From contig CBDUZZ010000010.1 of assembly GCA_965371855.1 (NCBI GenBank), forward strand, positions 11,663 through 75,662: DNA of 64,000 nt, read 5' to 3'. The notes below the pieces were generated by a model. That model saw only the letters and a list, made by a program, of their open reading frames with translations, made no database searches and was not told the DNA's origin. Of the stretch, positions 34,371 to 43,133 are shown one piece after another (within the stretch, counting starts at the first letter, position 1; each line of letters begins with the position of its first letter). A program made the position numbers and the translations under genes. This DNA comes from JAADEM01 sp965371855. GTDB taxonomy: Bacteria > Bacteroidota > Bacteroidia > Bacteroidales > Marinilabiliaceae.

Positions 34371-36446
34371 CTATCCGTGATTTGAAGTCTCTTTGTCCCA
34401 CAAATATTTGTAAATTGCTTGTTGAGATCTTACAAGAGGCTCTTTCTCTTGAATCTTCACATTGTTTAGCCTATCATCAATTATTCTTGCTTTTGTATTA
34501 TCATTTAATTGAAATTCCAGAATATCCAATAGCTCTTGTTTCAGTTCGGTGCTTTCAACCGGAAATGCAATCTCAATTCTGCGGTTAATATTTCTGTTCA
34601 TCCAGTCGGCTGAAGTTAAGTACAATTCGCTGTTTCCGTTGTTGCTAAAAATCCACACTCTGGCGTGTTCAAGGAAACTGTCAATAATGCGAATGATTTT
34701 GATGTTTTTACTGTAGGGTTGGTTCGGAATAATACAACAAATACCTCTAATTATCAAATCTATTTTTACCCCTTGTTGGCTTGCTTCATAAAGTTTATTT
34801 ATCAATAACTTATTCTGTATGCCATTCATCTTTAGTAGCAGATATCCTTTTCCTCCTGATTTTTCAATTTCAATTTCTCTGTCAATCTTTTCAATTAATG
34901 ATTTTTTCATATCTATCTGGGTAACCAGCAGTCTTGAAAGCTTGGGCTTCGTGCTTTGATCCTCTAAGAAGATGAAAAGTTTTTCCAGATCATTTATAAT
35001 GGTATCGTTAGATGTGAAGAAACCGTGGTCAGCATATAGCTTAGCCGTTTTTTCGTTGAAATTACCTGTGCTCAGATATGCATAAGAGCGCTTGCGGCTA
35101 CCTGCAGATTTGCGAATGACTAAAGCCATTTTTGCATGAACCTTTAATCCGGGAATACTATAGATTATTTTTATACCGGCATTTTTCATGAGCTCTGCGA
35201 GGTAAAGATTTTGTTCTTCATCAAAACGTGCTTTCACTTCCACAAAAACAGTAACTTTTTTGTTATTTCTGGCGGCTGAAATTAACACGTTAACTATTGC
35301 TGAGTCTCTGGCAACACGATACTGTGTGATTTTAATCTCCTCAACTTTAGGGTCGGTGGCAGCCTCGTTAAAAAATTTAAGTAAATAGTCAAACGAGTGA
35401 TATGGATAGTGAAGTATTCTCTCTTTGAGCTTAAGGGCATTGAACATTGAACCAATATCTTCTAATTCCTTAGGATGAATCGCTTGAAGTGATTTCAATT
35501 CTAAAGACGGACTGTAAGGATTCGGGAAATTAAAGAATGCATCAAGATTTTGATGTTTGTCAGTTCCAACAAGTTCTTCCGGTTTGAAATTAAAAGTACT
35601 CATTAGAAAAGAGAGGGTTTTTTTGTCAATTTGTCTGTCATAATGTAAGCTGGCAGGAGTTCCAATCTTTCTTTTGTTGAGACTTTTCCTGATTTTCTCA
35701 ATTAGATTTCCTGAAAATTCATCATCGATACCCAGATCTGCATTACGACCTACTTTGATACTCCAGCTTCCAGCTATATCATATCCGGGAAATAGTTCTT
35801 GCAGATTATAACGGATTATGTCATCCAGAAAGAGGATGTGGTGATAGTTATCTATCTTGGGCAGTGTAATAAATCGCGGTAGGTCTTTTGTTGGCAGCTT
35901 AAGCAGCGCATATCGTGCACGTCTGGTTTTTAATTTTTCAGGGTTTTTACTGTTTTTCTTTCTAAAAAGTTTAATTACCAGGTATATACGGTTATCCCTC
36001 ATGAAAGAACGTGTTCCTTTATTAAATAATACCGGTTGCAAATAAGGAAGGGCCTCATTATAAAAGAATTCTTTTAAATAAGTCAGGTGTTCCGGTGCTG
36101 TAGGAAGACTATTCTGATATAATATGATATTATAATTTCTTAATTCAACTAAAATTTCATTATTTAGTATGCGACTGAATTCATACATCTGCTTTGATAC
36201 AATATGATTTATCTCTTTTAGTATTTCTGCCGGTTGTGGAGAATCAGGCATCCGAACATTCTCCATCACGGCTGTTTTATATTCAGCAACTCTGACTTTA
36301 TAAAACTCATCGAGATTAGATGAATAGATAGCTAAAAATTTTAATCGCTCGTATATCGGAAGTGATTTGTCAGAGGCTTCTTCCAAGACACGATAATTAA
36401 ATGATAACCAGCTTATGTCTCTATTGAAATATTTTGGCTGTAACAT
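34371..36446 (-). CDS. ppk1: Polyphosphate kinase 1
   Basis: This 691-residue protein matches PPK1 over its full usual length. The N domain starts YFNRDISWLSFNYRVLEEA. The catalytic region has ARFDEEQNLYLAELMKNAGIKIIYSIPGLKVHAKMALVIRK, with the phosphorylated His in VHAK (about 435), and IDSFLEHARVWIF with the second active-site His (about 590). It makes polyphosphate from ATP and works in reverse. Its neighbour is the SixA-like phosphatase. Confidence 0.96.
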   Translation of the reverse strand: MLQPKYFNRDISWLSFNYRVLEEASDKSLPIYERLKFLAIYSSNLDEFYKVRVAEYKTAVMENVRMPDSPQPAEILKEINHIVSKQMYEFSRILNNEILVELRNYNIILYQNSLPTAPEHLTYLKEFFYNEALPYLQPVLFNKGTRSFMRDNRIYLVIKLFRKKNSKNPEKLKTRRARYALLKLPTKDLPRFITLPKIDNYHHILFLDDIIRYNLQELFPGYDIAGSWSIKVGRNADLGIDDEFSGNLIEKIRKSLNKRKIGTPASLHYDRQIDKKTLSFLMSTFNFKPEELVGTDKHQNLDAFFNFPNPYSPSLELKSLQAIHPKELEDIGSMFNALKLKERILHYPYHSFDYLLKFFNEAATDPKVEEIKITQYRVARDSAIVNVLISAARNNKKVTVFVEVKARFDEEQNLYLAELMKNAGIKIIYSIPGLKVHAKMALVIRKSAGSRKRSYAYLSTGNFNEKTAKLYADHGFFTSNDTIINDLEKLFIFLEDQSTKPKLSRLLVTQIDMKKSLIEKIDREIEIEKSGGKGYLLLKMNGIQNKLLINKLYEASQQGVKIDLIIRGICCIIPNQPYSKNIKIIRIIDSFLEHARVWIFSNNGNSELYLTSADWMNRNINRRIEIAFPVESTELKQELLDILEFQLNDNTKARIIDDRLNNVKIQEKEPLVRSQQAIYKYLWDKETSNHG

Positions 36447-36527
36447 TATAAATAATCAATTGCTTCAAATATAAAGCTATTAAAAAAAAACGTTTATTTT
36501 TATGTTTTTATTTTTATTTTTTAGTTG

Positions 36528-37025
36528 ATGACAAAAATCGGACTTATTTCAGATACCCATTCATGGTTTGATCCTCGATTTTATGATCTGTTTAAAGATG
36601 TTGATGAGATTTGGCATGCAGGTGATATTGGTGATACGAGAGTTCTGGAAAAGATAGAGGCTTTTAAACCTTTCAGAGCCGTTTATGGTAATATTGACGG
36701 CACTGAATTAAGAAAAGAATTGAGATTGCATGAGCGGTTTATTTGTGAAGGTATGGATGTGTGGATGACTCATATTGGCGGTTATCCGGGCAGGTATGAC
36801 AGGTTGGTTAAAACAGAGATACAATTAAATCCTCCCGATTTGTTTATCTGTGGTCATTCTCATGTTTTGAAAGTCATGAATGATAAAAAACTGAATCTAC
36901 TGCATATGAATCCCGGAGCAGCAGGACGATATGGGTTTCATGCGGTTAGAACTGCCATAAGGTTCAGTATCGATAAATCTGTGATAAAAAATCTTGAAGT
37001 TATTGAGCTGGAAAATAAAATATAG
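36528..37025 (+). CDS. YfcE/MJ0936-type metallophosphodiesterase
   Basis: The ATG at 36528 follows an in-frame TTG at 36525. This 165-residue protein has the calcineurin-like set: GLISDTHSWFD, EIWHAGDIGD, VYGNIDGTELR, MTHIGGYPG, and ICGHSHVLKV. It belongs to the single-domain phosphodiesterase group with a GNxD rather than GNHD motif. Such enzymes cleave small phosphodiesters; the physiological substrate is unknown. Divergent from ppk1 with an AT-rich 81-base gap. Confidence 0.9.
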   Translation: MTKIGLISDTHSWFDPRFYDLFKDVDEIWHAGDIGDTRVLEKIEAFKPFRAVYGNIDGTELRKELRLHERFICEGMDVWMTHIGGYPGRYDRLVKTEIQLNPPDLFICGHSHVLKVMNDKKLNLLHMNPGAAGRYGFHAVRTAIRFSIDKSVIKNLEVIELENKI

Positions 37026-37069
37026 CTATAGTGAGTGATAAGTTATGAGATTTAGATTGAAAATTAAAA

Positions 37070-37100
37070 CTCCCTTCCTCGGAGGGGTTAGGGGTGGGTG
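37070..37100. repeat. Dispersed C/G-rich repeat, second copy
   Basis: CTCCCTTCCTCGGAGGGG followed by TTAGGGGTGGG. It is related to the copy at 7978-8013 and lies in the spacer after the phosphodiesterase gene. Confidence 0.55.
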
Positions 37101-37242
37101 TTGTTAGGTATAAAGAAGAAAGGCAAAAGTGAAAAAAATAAAGTTATATCTTTAGAAATATTAAATTTGAATAATCATAAGCTTGATTTAAACATGAGTA
37201 AATCTAAACTCTAACTTCTAATTTCTAATTTCTAACTTTCCT

Positions 37243-37497
37243 ATGAATGATATAGTAGATTGGTTTGTAAAGTCTTTTTCTTCCGATAATTACAGGGAGT
37301 TGCCTAATGAAATAGCAGGAAAACTTAATGAATTGAACCGTGTTGAGCGGGGAGAACTTAAGATGAAGCTTTTTAATGAGGCAAAGCTTCTTGCAAAACA
37401 TAATCAGGAAAACCTTATAATTACAACTAACTACGATATAGTAAGGCAATTTGAGGAGGAGTTTGAAAAACTATGGAAAGAGATGTTTTGGCTTTAA
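37243..37497 (+). CDS. Small helical protein of unknown function
   Basis: This 84-residue frame begins with ATG and is rich in charged helices (LPNEIAGKLNELNRVERGELKMKLFNEAKLLAKHNQ, then IVRQFEEEFEKLWKEMFWL). It has no Cys, signal peptide or membrane segment. The amphipathic pattern and natural amino-acid use suggest a real cytoplasmic protein. No family is recognised. It stands alone between the repeat and the que operon end. Confidence 0.6.
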   Translation: MNDIVDWFVKSFSSDNYRELPNEIAGKLNELNRVERGELKMKLFNEAKLLAKHNQENLIITTNYDIVRQFEEEFEKLWKEMFWL

Positions 37498-37587
37498 TTC
37501 TATTGTTAAATGGTTCTATGGTTGAATAGTTACAAAACTTATGGTTCATCAAATAAACAAATAAACAAATCCTCAAATCACCAGTTT

Positions 37588-38460
37588 TTATTGTCTCAAT
37601 AACTTCCGGGATAGAGTATTTATATCTGTCAGATATTTTGGTAATAGGTTTTTATTGCTCGCCCTTACCGGTGTAATGTCTATTCCTCCCCGCCGTGTGT
37701 AGATGCAGGTTACAGCAAGTTCTTCAGGCTGAAATGCATCCCATAGCCGCTTGTATATCATTTCACACACCTCTTCGTGAAAGTGATTCTCATTACGGAA
37801 AGAGACCAAATATTGAAGTAATGATTCAGATGAAGGTTTATTATCACTTTTCATATAAATAAAAGCGGAGCCCCAATCCGGCTGAAAAGTAATCTTACAA
37901 TTACTTCGTAATAAATGAGTGCCGGTCTTTAATATAAAAGGTTCGCTTTTTTCTGTTTTTAGTAGTGTAGGAGTCTCTTTGAAGGTGTTGAAATAAATAT
38001 TCTCTATCTCCGGTATGTCTTCGAGAAGAAAATAGTCTTCGAAATCGTAAGGTTGGTTAATGCCCGGCTTTGTTAATATATGAATCTCAACATCTGTTTT
38101 CAGCAGATTGGTCAGATCATTCTTAATGATGCTCTTCACAATAGAAATTCCTTCACCGGGAGTTTTTCCATAATGCTCCATGTTAAAGGAGTTAAGGTAT
38201 AGTTTTAGTGATTTGCTCTCTACAATAAACGGATTATTACAAGGATAGATTATTTTAAGAAGACCGATAACCGGAAGACCATTCTTTGTTAAAAAGCTTA
38301 ATTCATAAGCATGCCACACATCATACCCTATAAATGGCAGGTTGTCTTCATTAATGTTATACTCTTTACGGTTCAGCTCACGGGCAACAGCAATAAGCAT
38401 CTCAGGAGCATAATGCTTAGGATATTTAATCTGTTTACCAAGATATTTTGATTCGCTCAT
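37588..38460 (-). CDS. queF: NADPH-dependent 7-cyano-7-deazaguanine reductase
   Basis: This 290-residue enzyme is the long (E. coli-like, two-domain) QueF that reduces preQ0 to preQ1. FIVESKSLKLYLNSFNMEHYG is the QueF substrate motif; RSNCKITFQPDWGSAFIYMK holds the catalytic Cys (about 190); VSFRNENHFHEEVCEMI and YTRRGGIDITPVRASN complete the active site. It is the last gene of queC-queE-queF, 24 bases after queE, and so is under the preQ1 riboswitch: its product represses its own synthesis. Confidence 0.95.
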   Translation of the reverse strand: MSESKYLGKQIKYPKHYAPEMLIAVARELNRKEYNINEDNLPFIGYDVWHAYELSFLTKNGLPVIGLLKIIYPCNNPFIVESKSLKLYLNSFNMEHYGKTPGEGISIVKSIIKNDLTNLLKTDVEIHILTKPGINQPYDFEDYFLLEDIPEIENIYFNTFKETPTLLKTEKSEPFILKTGTHLLRSNCKITFQPDWGSAFIYMKSDNKPSSESLLQYLVSFRNENHFHEEVCEMIYKRLWDAFQPEELAVTCIYTRRGGIDITPVRASNKNLLPKYLTDINTLSRKLLRQ

Positions 38461-38484
38461 TTTTAACTTTTAACTTTCTACTAC

Positions 38485-39342
38485 TTATACTCCAATCGAT
38501 TCCTTAAACAGTTCAATATGCATTCTCGGGCTAAATCTCCATCCGTTTGATATGGCTATTTCTAATGCAATGGGCGTAAATATGTTTAACTCTTCTTTGG
38601 TGGCTCCAAGGGGCATTATCAGAATATCATCAGATTTCCATCCGGTAAGTTTGTTTAAAAAGTCAGATTTAATCTCTTTATCTTCATCTCTCTTATTTAC
38701 AACAAATTTGAACTGTAAGGGTTTATTGTGAGTGTTGCAAAAATCTATATAGGCTTGCAGTCCATTTATATTTATTCGTTTTTTATTGTGTGATTTGAAA
38801 ATATCAGAATCTGATAAATTATAATTGGAAAGTTTTTCCGGTGTTGGGTTTGTGTTTGACAGTTTAGGTGAAATGCTAAAAAGGTCAATCCACTCTGCCA
38901 ATTCTTTGTCAAACAGTGTTCCGTTTGTTTCGAGTGTAATATGAATGTTTAATTCGTTTTTTAAATGTCTGCAAAGTGTTGTTAGTGTTTTTGACTGACG
39001 CATCGGTTCGCCTCCTGTAATTACTATATGCCTGATGTTTCCCAAATTGTTTTTTACAGTTGCTACGATATCACTTATGTTCCACATTGTTGAGTTGATA
39101 GTATCAAAAGCAGCATGAGGAGTATCGCACATACTCTGTTTTCCGTTTTTCATATCCCATACACAACGCAAATTACACCCCGACAGGCGAATGAACAGTG
39201 AAGGTACACCGGAAAGTTTACCTTCACCTTGAATGGTGCCTGAGAGATTCATACCTGTTTTTGGTAGTACCTTAATCGGTTTTCCGTATTTATCCTTTGT
39301 TATAGGAAATATTCCTTCCGCTGATAATAATATTTTCATCAA
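38485..39342 (-). CDS. queE: 7-carboxy-7-deazaguanine synthase (radical SAM)
   Basis: This 285-residue protein makes 7-carboxy-7-deazaguanine from carboxy-tetrahydropterin. GTIQGEGKLSGVPSLFIRLSGC and HIVITGGEPMRQ are the QueE substrate and SAM motifs. The Fe-S Cys motif is unusual: GCNLRCVW is followed by nine extra residues (DMKNGKQSM) and then CDTPHAAF, giving CX3CX11C instead of CX3CX2C. Variant spacing is known in Burkholderia QueE (CX14CX2C), so the enzyme may still be active. It lies 28 bases after queC. Confidence 0.93.
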   Translation of the reverse strand: MMKILLSAEGIFPITKDKYGKPIKVLPKTGMNLSGTIQGEGKLSGVPSLFIRLSGCNLRCVWDMKNGKQSMCDTPHAAFDTINSTMWNISDIVATVKNNLGNIRHIVITGGEPMRQSKTLTTLCRHLKNELNIHITLETNGTLFDKELAEWIDLFSISPKLSNTNPTPEKLSNYNLSDSDIFKSHNKKRININGLQAYIDFCNTHNKPLQFKFVVNKRDEDKEIKSDFLNKLTGWKSDDILIMPLGATKEELNIFTPIALEIAISNGWRFSPRMHIELFKESIGV

Positions 39343-39370
39343 ATTTTCAAATTAATACATTAACCAATCA

Positions 39371-40039
39371 TCACATCAACGCAGGATCTTTATATCCGGC
39401 TTCTTCAAAGGCTTTTGCTCTTAATAAACAACTGTCGCAAGTCCCGCATGGTTTTTCGCCTCCACGATAGCAGCTCCATGTAAGGCTAAAATCAACTCCC
39501 AGTTTCATGCCCAGTTTTATCTCTTCAGCTTTAGTTTTGTTTACAAATGGAGCATGCAGCTTAATAGGCATATTTTTCTCTGCTCCCATAACTGTACCAA
39601 GGTTTATGGCATTCTCCATAGCATCAATAAACTTTTTTCGGCAATCCACGTAACCGGAATAATCAACTTCACTAACACCAATAAAAATATCCTGTGCATT
39701 GTTTGCTTCGGCTACAGAAGCAGCAACTGATAGAAATATCATATTACGTGCAGGTACGTATGTATGTGGAATGTCTTTTCGGTTTACATCCCCATTTTCT
39801 ATGTCTACGTTTTTATTGGTTAATGATGAGCCTCCCCATGAGTTCATATTTATAGAAACTATTTGGTGTTTTGTAACCCCTGCTTTTTTTGCGATTGCTT
39901 TGGCAGCATTCATTTCACGATTATGGCGTTGCCCGTAATCAAAAGATAAAGCAATAATATCGTATCCTTTGCTTTTAGCAAGGTAAAGAGTAACCGCAGA
40001 ATCCAGTCCGCCTGATAATAATACAACAGCTTTTGCCAT
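39371..40039 (-). CDS. queC: 7-cyano-7-deazaguanine synthase
   Basis: The ATG at 40039 begins MAKAVVLLSGGLDSAVTLYLA, the PP-loop start of all QueC proteins, and gives 222 residues. The longer frame reaches back into the leader. FDYGQRHNREM, TYVPARNMIFLSVA, and the zinc site CYRGGEKPCGTCDSCLLR complete the family pattern. The enzyme converts the carboxy group to the nitrile of preQ0 with ATP and ammonia. It is the first gene after the riboswitch. Confidence 0.96.
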   Translation of the reverse strand: MAKAVVLLSGGLDSAVTLYLAKSKGYDIIALSFDYGQRHNREMNAAKAIAKKAGVTKHQIVSINMNSWGGSSLTNKNVDIENGDVNRKDIPHTYVPARNMIFLSVAASVAEANNAQDIFIGVSEVDYSGYVDCRKKFIDAMENAINLGTVMGAEKNMPIKLHAPFVNKTKAEEIKLGMKLGVDFSLTWSCYRGGEKPCGTCDSCLLRAKAFEEAGYKDPALM

Positions 40040-40154
40040 CGTTATAATATTTAATTTAAAAAAAAGCTTATCAGTCCGGATTCTGGGAAAAACAAAAAAG
40101 GAATTACAAAAGGCAGTTTCCAACAATGGAATTTACTGTGGTAGGTGTAATGGT

Positions 40155-40198
40155 TTCTCCTAGTTTTGTTTAACGACAGGATGGTTACGAACTGTCGG
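40155..40198 (-). promoter_or_regulatory. preQ1-I riboswitch (type II-like) in queC leader
   Basis: On the minus strand, CGACAG (40197-40192) pairs with CTGTCG (40079-equivalent positions 40179-40174) to form P1. The loop reads TTCGTAACCATC, carrying the conserved AACC that pairs in the pseudoknot, then the A-rich TTAAACAAAACTAGG tail. This matches preQ1-I aptamers, for example the T. tengcongensis GTAACC loop and TTAACAAAACAAGG tail. It lies 115 bases before the queC start, so control could be by termination; a weak stem (CAGTaaaTTCCA with TGGAAACTG) lies between. Confidence 0.88.
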
Positions 40199-40225
40199 GT
40201 TTTAAACAGTGTTTAAAATCCGGTG

Positions 40226-40233
40226 CAAAATTA
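40226..40233 (-). promoter_or_regulatory. -7 box for que operon
   Basis: On the minus strand, TAATTTTG fits TAnnTTTG and lies 27 bases before the riboswitch P1 stem, at the distance expected for a start site just before the aptamer. Confidence 0.6.
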
Positions 40234-40327
40234 CAAAAAGAAGATAGAATAAACAGTTAGAATGATTATTTTTTGCATTATTATAGTTAAGAATTTAAAA
40301 AAACATTGTGAATAATCACATTTGGGT

Positions 40328-40335
40328 TATTTTTG
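40328..40335 (+). promoter_or_regulatory. -7 box before FKBP gene
   Basis: TATTTTTG fits TAnnTTTG, 21 bases before the ATG at 40357. The -33 element is weak (ATTG near 40303). Confidence 0.5.
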
Positions 40336-40356
40336 TCAAAAATTAAAAATGAGATA

Positions 40357-40824
40357 ATGAAGCGAATACTATTTTTTATTGCTATGACATTGATTGTTAT
40401 AGCATGTAATAAGGAAGAAGAAGAAGAAAAAGTCGATCAGGCAGCAATCGATGATCAAATTATTCAGGATTACCTGGAAGATAATAATCTTGATAACGTA
40501 GTAAAACATAGTTCAGGCTTATATTATGAAATAACCAAAGAGGGTACAGGAAGCAGTCCTAATGTTTATAGTACAGTTAGTGTGTATTATGAGGGACGCC
40601 TTTTGGAGACAGATGTGGTGTTTGATGATAATGATGGAAAGGTTTTGGTATACCCTCTTTTAAATCTGATAAAAGGGTGGCAAATTGGTGTTCCGTTGTT
40701 GAAAGAAGGTGGGAAAGGAACCTTTTATATTCCTTCCGGTTTGGCTTACGGAGAGAAAGGAGCCGGAACAATTCCTGCGAATTCTGTTTTGATTTTTGAT
40801 ATCTACTTGGCAGATTTTCAGTAA
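40357..40824 (+). CDS. FKBP-type peptidyl-prolyl isomerase lipoprotein
   Basis: The ATG at 40357 gives 155 residues; the longer frame starts with TTG at 40333. A lipoprotein signal ends LIVIAC, followed by an acidic linker NKEEEEEK. The C-terminal FKBP domain has VYYEGRLLETDVVFDD, LIKGWQIGVPLLKEGGKGTFYIPSGLAYGEKGAGTIPANS, and FDIYLADF. It helps fold proteins in the periplasm by turning X-Pro bonds. A terminator follows the stop. Confidence 0.93.
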   Translation: MKRILFFIAMTLIVIACNKEEEEEKVDQAAIDDQIIQDYLEDNNLDNVVKHSSGLYYEITKEGTGSSPNVYSTVSVYYEGRLLETDVVFDDNDGKVLVYPLLNLIKGWQIGVPLLKEGGKGTFYIPSGLAYGEKGAGTIPANSVLIFDIYLADFQ

Positions 40825-40830
40825 TAAAAA

Positions 40831-40856
40831 AAGAACCCCTTTATGAAGGAGTTCTT
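40831..40856. terminator. Terminator after FKBP gene
   Basis: AAGAACCCCTT and AAGGAGTTCTT form an 11-pair stem (one mismatch) around TATG, with poly-A before and poly-T after. It may serve both strands, since the next gene converges. Confidence 0.85.
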
Positions 40857-40893
40857 TTTTTTATGGGATTATTCTATTCTATTAGTCTTCAAT

Positions 40894-41673
40894 TTAAGGA
40901 ATAGCTTTTATATAATCAATTTGTTCCTGTGATAGTTCTTTTCTGTCATTTGTCAATGTCCAAATGGCATTTTGAAGATAATCTGCTATCTCTTCATATT
41001 TTGACAAATCAACTATATTTGCTGATTTCAGTTGTGCTGATGGAGATGTGTTAAGGGCGTATTCTATGTTTATTGTTTTTCCGACAAGGTCGTTTAATAT
41101 ATATTTCCACAACCAATCTGAACTTGTGATACCAAGTATTGCATAAGTAACGTTGGCATTTGAGCCATCACGTCCTTTGTTTAAGCAAAAAGCAAACAGA
41201 TAAATTTCCTTCGTAGTATTAGCATTAATACACACGTCAATATCACTTAGCAATACTCCATTCTGGTAACCGGGTTCATTAACTTTAAAAACCAAACCGG
41301 CAGGGAATTTTATACACTTCTCACCATCGCTGGAGTTTGTTAATGTTAATTTAATCCTTATCCAAAACTTAAAACTACTATTGTGCCAACTACCACCACA
41401 ACCATAATAATTCCATGAACCTGAAGTTGATTTAAGTTGATTTTGACCACTGGCCAAAAGATCATCAGTACTCATCTGTTCAGCTCCTTGTATGTTAAAG
41501 CTTATACCATCAATGGTGCCGTCAGTATCAACGAAAGCTTCTTTAATTTCAAGTTCACCGGGGGTTTCACCCATACCAGGAATGCCTTCTGATACACTTT
41601 CTTTTTCTTCGCAAGAAGAAAAACCTATTGCAACTATTGCAATAATAAAAAACAGATTGATAAATTTTTTCAT
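40894..41673 (-). CDS. Lipoprotein of unknown function
   Basis: This 259-residue protein has a lipoprotein signal (IVAIGFSSC) and an acidic early segment. The middle is Gly/Ser/Trp-rich (SGSWNYYGCGGSWHNSSFKFWIRIKLTLTNS) and looks like a beta-sandwich; extra Cys pairs may form disulfides. The C-terminal 40 residues are helical (LSKYEEIADYLQNAIWTLTND). No family is recognised. It faces the periplasm or cell surface. It is a single gene with 298 bases of spacer upstream. Confidence 0.75.
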   Translation of the reverse strand: MKKFINLFFIIAIVAIGFSSCEEKESVSEGIPGMGETPGELEIKEAFVDTDGTIDGISFNIQGAEQMSTDDLLASGQNQLKSTSGSWNYYGCGGSWHNSSFKFWIRIKLTLTNSSDGEKCIKFPAGLVFKVNEPGYQNGVLLSDIDVCINANTTKEIYLFAFCLNKGRDGSNANVTYAILGITSSDWLWKYILNDLVGKTINIEYALNTSPSAQLKSANIVDLSKYEEIADYLQNAIWTLTNDRKELSQEQIDYIKAIP

Positions 41674-41971
41674 AACAATAAATATTAGTTTAATTAAATA
41701 TTATACTCTAAAAAATGATTATTCTGTACAAATATACGTTAAATATTATAAAAATGTTACAATGTTATAATCCTAAGTTTGTGCGATATGTAAGTATTCA
41801 GAGTACTAATAAGTGCGAGTGAGTTAACGTAATGTACAGATACACAATTGTGTAAGCAGATCAGGTGAGTAGGGATTCGTGATTAATACATTATTTTAAA
41901 GAATTTTCACATTTGATAAAACCTCAATATAAAAAGACAATCGCACAAATAATGATGACTAAAAAGACAAT
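41674..41971. other. AT-rich spacer, nothing recognised
   Basis: No open frame, tRNA or clear hairpin is visible on either strand. The right part (41760-41880) is less AT-rich than the rest but shows no motif. Confidence 0.5.
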
Positions 41972-42550
41972 TTATCTTCTTCTTCCTTTTGTTTGAGGCA
42001 CAGGTGTTAGTATTTTGTAATCTATTTCTACCTCTCCTTTTGATATTTTATTTAACTTTCCTTTTAACAGTCTTTTTTTTAAAGGACTCAGATGATCAAT
42101 GAATAGTATGCCCTCTAAGTGATCATACTCATGCTGTACAACCCTTGCTGCAAAGCCTTTGTATGTTTCTGTTACCGGTCTGAATTCTTCATTAAAAAAA
42201 TTGATAGTTATTTGTGTTGGTCTTTTTACTTCTTCTCTAATTGTAGGAAGACTAAGGCATCCTTCATCATGAATATCTTCTTCTTTGTTTCGTTCAATAA
42301 TTTCGGGATTAATAATGACTCTTTTGAATTCTTTTAATTCGGGAAAATCGTCTTCAAGAGGAGTTGCATCAATTACAATTAGTCGTATAGATTTATTAAC
42401 CTGTGGTGCAGCCAGTCCAATCCCGTCGGATTTATACATGGTATCCCACATATTTTCTATAATATCATTTAAACCCTCATGGTTAGGATCGATATACTTG
42501 GCTATCTTTCTTAAAACCGGGTGTCCGTATACAGCTACCGGATAAGTCAT
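41972..42550 (-). CDS. def: Peptide deformylase
   Basis: This 192-residue enzyme removes the formyl group from nascent proteins. All three metal-site motifs are present: GIGLAAPQVN (about 44-53), DEGCLSLPTIRE with the metal Cys (about 97), and VQHEYDHLEGILFIDHL with the two His ligands and catalytic Glu (about 138-145). It has a basic C-terminal tail. It follows ruvX by 21 bases on the same strand, a common housekeeping pairing. Confidence 0.97.
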   Translation of the reverse strand: MTYPVAVYGHPVLRKIAKYIDPNHEGLNDIIENMWDTMYKSDGIGLAAPQVNKSIRLIVIDATPLEDDFPELKEFKRVIINPEIIERNKEEDIHDEGCLSLPTIREEVKRPTQITINFFNEEFRPVTETYKGFAARVVQHEYDHLEGILFIDHLSPLKKRLLKGKLNKISKGEVEIDYKILTPVPQTKGRRR

Positions 42551-42571
42551 TTGAAAATGTTTTAATATTAT

Positions 42572-43000
42572 TTAATAAGGTTTTATTTCTTGTCTGTGCT
42601 CTAAATATGTTTGCAAAATAATTGTAGCACTAATCTTATCAACCAGCATTTTATCTCTTCTTGCCATTTTCTTCAAACCTGCATCTATCATCGTTTGAAA
42701 AGCCATTTTTGAAGTATAGCGTTCGTCAACCCATTTAATCGGCAAATCAGGGTAGTGTTTTCTAAGTCTGTTGGCAAATGGTTTTACATACTTTACTAAC
42801 TCAGAATCTTCACCTGTAGATTGTTTGGGATAGCCGATGATTATCTCTTCAACAGTTTCATCATTAATGTATTTGACAAGGAAGTCAAATAATTTATGAG
42901 TAGGTACTGTTGTCAGGCCATTTGCAATTATCTGCAAGGGATCAGTAACTGCAATCCCACTCTTTTTTCTGCCGTAATCTATGGCTATTATTCGTCCCAA
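42572..43000 (-). CDS. ruvX: Holliday junction resolvase-like protein RuvX/YqgF
   Basis: The most likely start is the TTG at 43000 (M)GRIIAIDYGRKK, giving 142 residues, the normal family length; an ATG at 43069 would add 23 residues and run into the hairpin repeat. IAIDYGRKKSGIAVTD is the RNase-H-like first strand with the metal Asp, EEIIIGYPKQSTGEDSELVKY the second motif, and VDERYTSKMA the third; VDKISATIILQTYLE holds the last Asp. RuvX acts in 16S rRNA maturation or recombination. It pairs with def. Confidence 0.9.
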   Translation of the reverse strand: MGRIIAIDYGRKKSGIAVTDPLQIIANGLTTVPTHKLFDFLVKYINDETVEEIIIGYPKQSTGEDSELVKYVKPFANRLRKHYPDLPIKWVDERYTSKMAFQTMIDAGLKKMARRDKMLVDKISATIILQTYLEHRQEIKPY

Positions 43001-43069
43001 GTATTTTTTATGCAAAGATAGTAATAATTGAGGAATTGTTGATTTGAGGAATTGAGTATTTGATAACAA

Positions 43070-43102
43070 AACCCTCCAGGAGTTTCAAACTCCTGGAGGG
43101 TT
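43070..43102. repeat. 33-base near-perfect palindrome
   Basis: Two 16-base arms (AACCCTCCAGGAGTTT and its complement) flank a single C. It lies between the ppdK stop and ruvX and may end ppdK transcription. Its form is that of the short intergenic palindromes common in Bacteroidota. Confidence 0.85.
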
Positions 43103-43133
43103 AGAGGTTATTTATAAAACAATAAAGTATTAC

